Made by a program: the position numbers and the translations under genes. From the NCBI RefSeq assembly GCF_000455325.1, contig NZ_HG322951.1, positions 680,351 to 744,350 of the forward strand: DNA of 64,000 bases. Direction: 5' to 3'. Of this stretch, positions 58,809 to 64,000 are shown piece by piece. A model generated the notes under the pieces. The model did no database searches and was not told the DNA's origin. It was given only the letters and a program-made list of their open reading frames with translations. Each line of letters opens with the position of its first letter. Position 1 is the first letter of the stretch. The DNA comes from Mycolicibacterium septicum DSM 44393. Its GTDB lineage: Bacteria; Actinomycetota; Actinomycetes; Mycobacteriales; Mycobacteriaceae.

Positions 58809-61800
58809 TCAGCCGTGGTCGGCCGGTGCCGGCGCCGGCTCCGGGACGGGGTCCGACGTCTGCTCAGGAGTTCGCTGGAAGGTGACCGTGGAGGCCGCGA
58901 CGAAGGTGACCGACAGCAGTGCGAGCAGCTGCACCCACGGCGAGTGCCCGACGTAGCCGTCGACCGAGCGCCAGGGGTACTGACTCAGCGTGGCGCCGGC
59001 CAGGATGAGCCCGCCCGCGGCCACCACCACGGTCAGGTTGTCGCGCCAGCGGTCGCGATCGCGCAGCACGTAGCGCATTCCGAGCGCGCCACCGGCCACC
59101 AGTAGTCCGGGCAGGCCGGAGATGGCCGTCCCGACCGCGAGTATCGCCGCGCCGGCGAGCATCGGGGCCGGCTGCCACGGCCGCACCGGTTCGAGATCCG
59201 GATTGCGGCGCCGGGCCGGCCACAGTGCGAGCAGGGCCAGTACCGGCAGCAGCGCGAGCCCGGCGATCAGCCCGATGCGGTAGGGCCGGTTCGAGGGGAA
59301 GGACAGCGTCACCGGACCGCCTGGGCCGGCCGGGACCACCCAGCCCTGCTGCCAGCCGTTGATCTTCACCGGAGTCAACGCCGCACCTTCGGCATCGCGT
59401 GCGATCCAGCCCGGGTTCACGCTCTCGGGCACCACCAGGACCCGGGCGTTGGCGCCGGCCGGCATCTGCGCCTCGCGCCGATCCGGTGACCACACCGGGG
59501 TTTCGACGGGAGTGGTTGTGGCCGTGTGTAGTCCGGCGCCAGACGGGGTGTTGAGAACGACGCCGTCGACGACGAACGCCGACCCGGGGCTGACCAGGAG
59601 TTCCTGCTGCCCGGCGGGCAGGGCGATCGGCCCGGTCCGGCAGGGGTGGGCCGCAATCGGTTCGCCGTCGAGCAGGGCTCCCACGGTGGTGCGCACCGAG
59701 GTCCGGACGAACTGCCCGGCCACGCCGATGATCGGGCCCTCTCCGCACGGAAGGGACACTGTCCGTTTGCGATTGGCGGCGGAGTCGGCCGCGGCGATGG
59801 GCTTGCCGTGCACGTCCAGGACGGTCAGTTCGGCCAGCCCGGGCGGCTTGAGCTGATCGAAGCCCAGTGAGGTGCGGTCGATGATGTCGTTCCACCCCAA
59901 CAGCGACACGGTGATGGTGTCCGTCACCCGTGGTTTGAGCTTCGCTGTCTGGGGTTCGCCGTTGCCGGCCAGCCTGGTTGTCTGCGGACCGTCGCCCAGG
60001 TCGATCGCCACCAGTGTCGGGTGTGCGGGCGGTTGGCTGGCGCCGGGATCGATGCGCAGCGCCCCGACTTCGGTCGGTGCGGGCAATTTCAGCGTCAGCG
60101 TGGGCGGCGCCTTGAACTGAACAACGCGCTGCGGTGCGGTCCAGGATGTCCGGGGGTCGCCGTCGGTGGCGGCGTAAGCCGAACCGAGGACGTCGATCGG
60201 GTCGGCGTCACCGGAGGCGCGGGTGGTCCCGGGTTGGGCGACCAGATCGGCCAGCTTGGGTCCCTGGCGCGACCGGATCCACACCGTCGGCTCGACGTCG
60301 GTGGGGGTGGGCACCGCCAGCGTGCGGCTCAGGTTGACGGGCTCCTCGGAGGCCAGCGCCAGCGCAGCCGCGCACCGGACCCCGGCCGGACTGTCCGCAC
60401 ATCCGGCCCGGCCCAGGAGTTCGGTTCCGAGATCCCATTGTGCGACAACAGAATCCGCTGGTGGGGCGGGGACCTCGACGGTGTGCCGCAGGTTGATGGG
60501 GTGAGCGAAGCCCGACGCGTCGTACTGGGTCACCGACAGATCGGTGATGCCGAACTGCACACCGGCGGAACCGTCGTCGGTGGCGACCGCGGTGACCCGG
60601 ACCCACGGCGTCTCACCGACCGGCAGCGGCACGGTCAACTGTTGGCCCGCGGTGTCGAAACGCAGGCTGCTGGTACCGGTGGCGGTGGCCACCTCGATGC
60701 GGCGCACCTGAGCGCCGACGGCGGTCGCGCTGGGGGTGATGGTCAGCGTGGCGTTGGTGACCGGGTGATCGAAATCGACCTGAAGCCACTGGCCGACGGC
60801 GGCCTGCAGGGCGTTGGACACCCACGACGTCGAACCGTCGCTGTCGACCGCGGCGGCCGGCCCGGTGGCCGGTGCCACGTTGGGCAGTGCGGTGGAGTCC
60901 GCCGCCGAACTCGACACCGATACCCGTCCGCCGTTCCACTTGCCGTACACCGGTGCGGCGCCGTCGGCCGGATAATCCGGGACCCGATTGTGGGTGTGGC
61001 GGGCATCGTCGGGCGCGCGGATCGCGGAGGCATGGTCGTCGACGCGGCCGTAGTCGATCTCGCGGGCGGTCGGGGTGTCGGTGACGATCACCCCGGCGGC
61101 TCCGTCCGGTTGTACGGGCAGCCCGGCTCGTTCGGCGTCGGCGGTCAGCAGCATCGGTCCCAGTGGCGGCCGGCCGGCCAGGCGGCGGCGCTCGTCGAGG
61201 CGCAGCAGGGCCTCGGGCGCGCCGGCCACCCTGGTCATCGCATCGGCGTCGACGAGATAGGGCGCGGCCGGATTGGTTCCGCCGGTGTCGACGCGGTAGA
61301 TCTCGACGGCGGGATACCGCGGCCGCAGTCCGCTGTCGGCGACGAAGCCTTCCAGCGTTCCCGGCCCGGTCGAGTCGCCGAACTCGGCGACTTTGGTGAA
61401 CCCGCGGGAGCCCTCCAAAGAGCGGTGCACCAATACCGGCCGGGCCGAACGGGATACGTCGGGATCCAGGTCGTTGCGCACCACCACGTAGGAAATGCCT
61501 TGCCGGGCAAGGGTGTCGGCCAGTCCCGCGGAGGGGCGGCCTGCAGCGAACAGCCGCTGGACCGAATCGAGGGCGCGGATCGTCTCCGGCGGCGTCAGCG
61601 GGATCGAATCGCGCACACCCCACGGACTGGATCCGAGCACCTGCAACGGCTCGTCGTGGCTGTTGCCCCAGGTCTGGGTGGCGAACGGGGCGCCGGGGGC
61701 GACCAGCACCCGGCCCCGCTCGGTGTTGTGCGCATCCAGCCAGTCCGCGGTGTCGTGCCAGTACTGCGGAATCGCGGTGAACGTTCCGGCAGGCGCGATG

Positions 61801-63089
61801 CGGCCCGTCCAGGCGATCGAGGTCCCGGCGGCCAGGGCCGCGAGCACCACGATCGCCACCGCGATCCGCTTGTCGCGTTCGGGCCGGGAGAAGGCTCGCA
61901 CCCACACGATGCGAGGTGCGCTGCCGGGCAGCGGAATACGCCCCAGCAGATGAGCCAGGCCCAGCGCCAGCGGCAGGCGCAGCACCGGATCGAGCTTGGC
62001 CAGGTTGCGCAGCGGTGTGCCGGTCCCGTCCAGGAAGTCCTGAACAGCCGCCCCGACCGGGGAACCCAGCCCCCCGGAGTAGCCGAGGCCCAGCAGCACC
62101 ACGCCGATCAGCAACATGGTGATCAGCCGGCCCCGCGCGGGCATCGAGCGCAACGCGAGCCCGGCCAGTCCGGCGGCTGCCACCAGCGTGGTGGCCAGCA
62201 CCGCGACGGTGCTCGTCACGAGCGAGGCAGCCGCAGTGGCGGTGGACGCCACGAACGGGGTCCAGGTGTGGGTACCGCGCAGCATCTCGGTCAGCGACAT
62301 CCACTGCGTGGTGACGCCCGAGGATTCGATGAAGTCCAGGAACGGTGGGCTGATCCGGCCAAGCAGCAGCAGCGCCACCACCCACCAGGTGACGGCAAGC
62401 GCCCCGCACAGCGCCCACCAGGCGGTGAAGCGCCACCACAGCCGGTTCGGCCGGTGGCAGGCCCACCAGATGATCGCGGCCAGACACCCGGTCAGGGTGG
62501 CGACCGCGTTCACCGCACCCATGAGCGCCACCGCGCCCGCGGACCGGGCGGCCATGAGTCGCAGGTTCCGGTCCCCGCGGAACGCCAGGATGACCGGCAG
62601 CAGCACCCACGGCGCCAGCATCACGGGCAGCGTCTCCGACGAGATCGCGCCCAGCGTGGTCAGCACCCGCGGTGACAGCGTGAAGGCGAGCGCACCGAGC
62701 ACGCGGGAACTGGAACTGCCGATGCCCAGTGCCTCGGCGACCCTGATGACGCCCCAGAAGCCGACGGTCAGCAGCAGGGCCCACCACAGTCGCTGGGTCA
62801 CCCAGCCCGGAACTCCGAGCAGATCACCGGCCAGGAAGAAGGTGCCGTGCGGAAAGAGGTAGCCGTAGGCCTGGTTCTGCGCCTGCCCGAACGGCAGATC
62901 GCTGTTCCACAGATTGAACGCGCGCGCCAGGAACCGCAGCGGATTCGCGGTGAGGTCGAGCTTGGTATCGGGTGATATCTCTCCGGGCGACTGGGCGAAA
63001 GTCAGGAGCAGTGTCGCCGCGGCGACCACCCACAACCAGCGCCGCGACAGTGGCGAGTCAGCTGCCCGCCGCGTCAGCGGCACATCCAA
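58809..63089 (-). CDS. aftD: Alpha-(1->3)-arabinofuranosyltransferase AftD
   Basis: A 1426-residue GT-C glycosyltransferase. The N-terminal membrane domain (about 1-430) begins RRWLWVVAAATLLLTFAQSPGEISPDTKLDL, with the conserved acidic pair after TM1, and TLSPRVLTTLGAISSETLP. It is followed by a large periplasmic part that contains a discoidin/F5-8-like carbohydrate-binding segment near 735-800 (AAVDSDGSTSWVSNALQ) and further beta-sandwich modules, then C-terminal helices. Rv0236c (AftD, 1400 residues) is the essential arabinogalactan/LAM branching enzyme using decaprenyl-phosphoarabinose. The TTG at 63089 is one base after the stop of the small upstream gene; a GTG at 63083 is possible. Confidence 0.96.
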   Translation of the reverse strand: MDVPLTRRAADSPLSRRWLWVVAAATLLLTFAQSPGEISPDTKLDLTANPLRFLARAFNLWNSDLPFGQAQNQAYGYLFPHGTFFLAGDLLGVPGWVTQRLWWALLLTVGFWGVIRVAEALGIGSSSSRVLGALAFTLSPRVLTTLGAISSETLPVMLAPWVLLPVILAFRGDRNLRLMAARSAGAVALMGAVNAVATLTGCLAAIIWWACHRPNRLWWRFTAWWALCGALAVTWWVVALLLLGRISPPFLDFIESSGVTTQWMSLTEMLRGTHTWTPFVASTATAAASLVTSTVAVLATTLVAAAGLAGLALRSMPARGRLITMLLIGVVLLGLGYSGGLGSPVGAAVQDFLDGTGTPLRNLAKLDPVLRLPLALGLAHLLGRIPLPGSAPRIVWVRAFSRPERDKRIAVAIVVLAALAAGTSIAWTGRIAPAGTFTAIPQYWHDTADWLDAHNTERGRVLVAPGAPFATQTWGNSHDEPLQVLGSSPWGVRDSIPLTPPETIRALDSVQRLFAAGRPSAGLADTLARQGISYVVVRNDLDPDVSRSARPVLVHRSLEGSRGFTKVAEFGDSTGPGTLEGFVADSGLRPRYPAVEIYRVDTGGTNPAAPYLVDADAMTRVAGAPEALLRLDERRRLAGRPPLGPMLLTADAERAGLPVQPDGAAGVIVTDTPTAREIDYGRVDDHASAIRAPDDARHTHNRVPDYPADGAAPVYGKWNGGRVSVSSSAADSTALPNVAPATGPAAAVDSDGSTSWVSNALQAAVGQWLQVDFDHPVTNATLTITPSATAVGAQVRRIEVATATGTSSLRFDTAGQQLTVPLPVGETPWVRVTAVATDDGSAGVQFGITDLSVTQYDASGFAHPINLRHTVEVPAPPADSVVAQWDLGTELLGRAGCADSPAGVRCAAALALASEEPVNLSRTLAVPTPTDVEPTVWIRSRQGPKLADLVAQPGTTRASGDADPIDVLGSAYAATDGDPRTSWTAPQRVVQFKAPPTLTLKLPAPTEVGALRIDPGASQPPAHPTLVAIDLGDGPQTTRLAGNGEPQTAKLKPRVTDTITVSLLGWNDIIDRTSLGFDQLKPPGLAELTVLDVHGKPIAAADSAANRKRTVSLPCGEGPIIGVAGQFVRTSVRTTVGALLDGEPIAAHPCRTGPIALPAGQQELLVSPGSAFVVDGVVLNTPSGAGLHTATTTPVETPVWSPDRREAQMPAGANARVLVVPESVNPGWIARDAEGAALTPVKINGWQQGWVVPAGPGGPVTLSFPSNRPYRIGLIAGLALLPVLALLALWPARRRNPDLEPVRPWQPAPMLAGAAILAVGTAISGLPGLLVAGGALGMRYVLRDRDRWRDNLTVVVAAGGLILAGATLSQYPWRSVDGYVGHSPWVQLLALLSVTFVAASTVTFQRTPEQTSDPVPEPAPAPADHG

Positions 63090-63090
63090 G

Positions 63091-63264
63091 CTAGGACCGG
63101 TCGCCGTACTCGACCCTGTTGAGCACCGATGACGCAGGGTCGCCCGCTTGCAGCGGAGGCTTCGTGTCCTGCTGCACCATTAGCGTCACACCGAAGACGG
63201 CAGCCGCCCCCAACAGCAGGCCGACGACAATGCTGGCCGCGGAGGGTACGACGAACCGATTCAC
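63091..63264 (-). CDS. Small DUF2613 membrane-anchored peptide (Rv0236A-like)
   Basis: A 57-residue protein beginning MNRFVVPSAASIVVGLLLGA (GTG start), with one hydrophobic helix and a polar extracytoplasmic tail ending VLNRVEYGDRS. Length and sequence match Rv0236A as I recall it. It is encoded directly upstream of aftD, separated by one base, so it is co-translated with that enzyme. A signal peptide without a clear cleavage site suggests it stays anchored. Its conservation beside aftD argues for a role linked to arabinan synthesis, but none has been shown. Confidence 0.9.
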   Translation of the reverse strand: MNRFVVPSAASIVVGLLLGAAAVFGVTLMVQQDTKPPLQAGDPASSVLNRVEYGDRS

Positions 63265-63367
63265 CCGGCCAACCTAGCATGGCGACACCCCGGATCCCTG
63301 GGAGGCGGACCTGGGTCGACACGCGGAGAATCGATTACCGCTTGCTCAGCGGCTAAGGTCGGGGCCC

Positions 63368-64000
63368 ATGGCTTCACCGCGTCTCGTCGCAACTTTCGCA
63401 GCGTTGTCCGGTCTGTTGCTGGCCTGCTCTCCGAGCACCCAGGCACCAGAATCCCAATCCTCGGACACGAAGCCGATGTCCACCCACGCGCCGATGCCGG
63501 CAGCGCCGGTGTGTGATCTGGCCAGTCTGTCGCCCCGCGACAAGCTGGCGCAGCTGCTGACCGTCGGCATCAAAGATGCGGCGGACGCCCGTTCCGTGGT
63601 GTCCGAGCAGCACGTCGGCGGCATCATGATCGGCAGCTGGACCGACCTGTCGATGCTCACCGACGGCTCCCTGCCCGATATCTCCGCCGCAGGCCCGTTG
63701 CCGCTCGCGGTCACCGTCGACGAGGAAGGCGGCCGGGTGTCGCGGCTGGCCTCGTTGATCGGCGAGCAGCCGTCGGCACGGGTACTGGCTCAGACCAAGT
63801 CTGTCGACGAGGTGTACGGCATCGCGCTCGACCGCGGGAAGAAGATGCGCGATCTCGGGATCACCGTCGACTTCGCGCCCGTCGTCGACGTCACCTCGGA
63901 TGCCGACGACACCGTCATCGGTGACCGGTCCTTCGGCGATGACCCGGCCAAGGTCACCGAATACGCCGGTGCCTACGCCCGCGGGCTGCGGGATGCCGGC
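63368..64000 (+). CDS. lpqI: Lipoprotein beta-N-acetylglucosaminidase LpqI (GH3), 3' end cut by window
   Basis: The first 211 residues of a GH3 enzyme. A signal peptide ends in the lipobox LLLAC (Cys at about residue 20), followed by a Ser/Pro-rich linker; the GH3 barrel then begins LSPRDKLAQLLTVGIKDA and includes VGGIMIGSW, VTVDEEGGRVSRL, LGITVDFAPVVDV and GDRSFGDDP. The catalytic His/Asp loop and nucleophile lie beyond the edge. LpqI (Rv0237) acts in cell-wall turnover, removing GlcNAc from muropeptides. It is divergent from the aftD unit. Confidence 0.93.
   Translation, partial: MASPRLVATFAALSGLLLACSPSTQAPESQSSDTKPMSTHAPMPAAPVCDLASLSPRDKLAQLLTVGIKDAADARSVVSEQHVGGIMIGSWTDLSMLTDGSLPDISAAGPLPLAVTVDEEGGRVSRLASLIGEQPSARVLAQTKSVDEVYGIALDRGKKMRDLGITVDFAPVVDVTSDADDTVIGDRSFGDDPAKVTEYAGAYARGLRDAG

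Noticed and set aside
60021..62675. 884-codon open frame on the plus strand
   Set aside because: It is antisense to aftD and shows the Gly/Arg/His-rich composition of a high-GC shadow frame, with no fold-like segments.
1..64000. CRISPR array or tandem repeats
   Set aside because: No regularly spaced direct repeats were found; the only repetitive protein segment is the Gly/Phe-rich head at 32631.

Overview
This is high-GC actinobacterial DNA that I read as a chromosomal segment of a fast-growing Mycobacterium (Mycolicibacterium, M. smegmatis-like). The evidence is gene order: the right half follows the M. tuberculosis order Rv0220 (lipC), Rv0221, then Rv0222 to Rv0237 (echA1, aldehyde dehydrogenase, envelope glycosyltransferase/acyltransferase block, php, R2lox, aftD, Rv0236A, lpqI). 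The left edge carries the mycobacterial RMM bacterial-microcompartment operon. These correspondences come from remembered families and gene order; no database search was run.

Layout. (1) 1-7667: RMM microcompartment locus for aminopropanol-type substrates: amine kinase (cut by the window edge), two BMC-T, one BMC-H and one BMC-P shell protein, a linker protein, a CoA-acylating aldehyde dehydrogenase and a class-III PLP enzyme on the minus strand, with a divergent amino-acid permease. (2) 7719-15405: small protein, LipW-like esterase, unknown protein, TetR regulator, double-length acyl-CoA dehydrogenase, LipC esterase and a WS/DGAT acyltransferase. (3) 15487-41549: an accessory block inserted between the Rv0221 and Rv0222 equivalents. 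It holds a LysR-cupin-oxidoreductase unit; a catabolic cluster with two Rieske-type oxygenases, each followed by a paralogous small protein, plus TauD-like dioxygenase, SDR, flavin/2Fe-2S reductase, desaturase, two amidohydrolases, aldehyde dehydrogenase, MarR and TetR regulators and an AveC-like membrane protein; a Gly/Phe-rich winged-helix protein; a GlcD-like oxidase; a lipO-fadD12-acyltransferase operon; arylamine N-acetyltransferase; an HTH-DinB fusion; and a DHFR-like reductase with a TetR regulator. (4) 41864-52287: echA1, aldehyde dehydrogenase, and an envelope locus (methyltransferase, GT4, GT-C-like membrane protein, DUF3068 protein, acyltransferase 3), then an acyl-CoA ligase. (5) 52289-64000: php lactonase, PPOX-type protein, MarR/methyltransferase pair, GNAT, MFS exporter, TetR/R2lox pair, aftD, Rv0236A-like peptide and lpqI (cut by the right edge).

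The most interesting part is 17887-30048. Two Rieske alpha-type subunits have no ordinary beta subunit; each is followed by a small helical protein of one shared family. One of the two has lost both histidines of the Rieske cluster motif (Cys-x-Arg and Cys-x2-Cys instead of Cys-x-His and Cys-x2-His) while keeping its catalytic mononuclear iron motif. Almost identical 20-bp sites lie in front of the divergent promoters, so the cluster looks like one regulon. A second notable point is a shared ELRALV helix motif at the C-terminus of the RMM aldehyde dehydrogenase and at the N-terminus of the RMM linker protein, which suggests a common docking peptide for cargo.

No tRNA, rRNA, CRISPR array, transposase, integrase or phage gene was seen.
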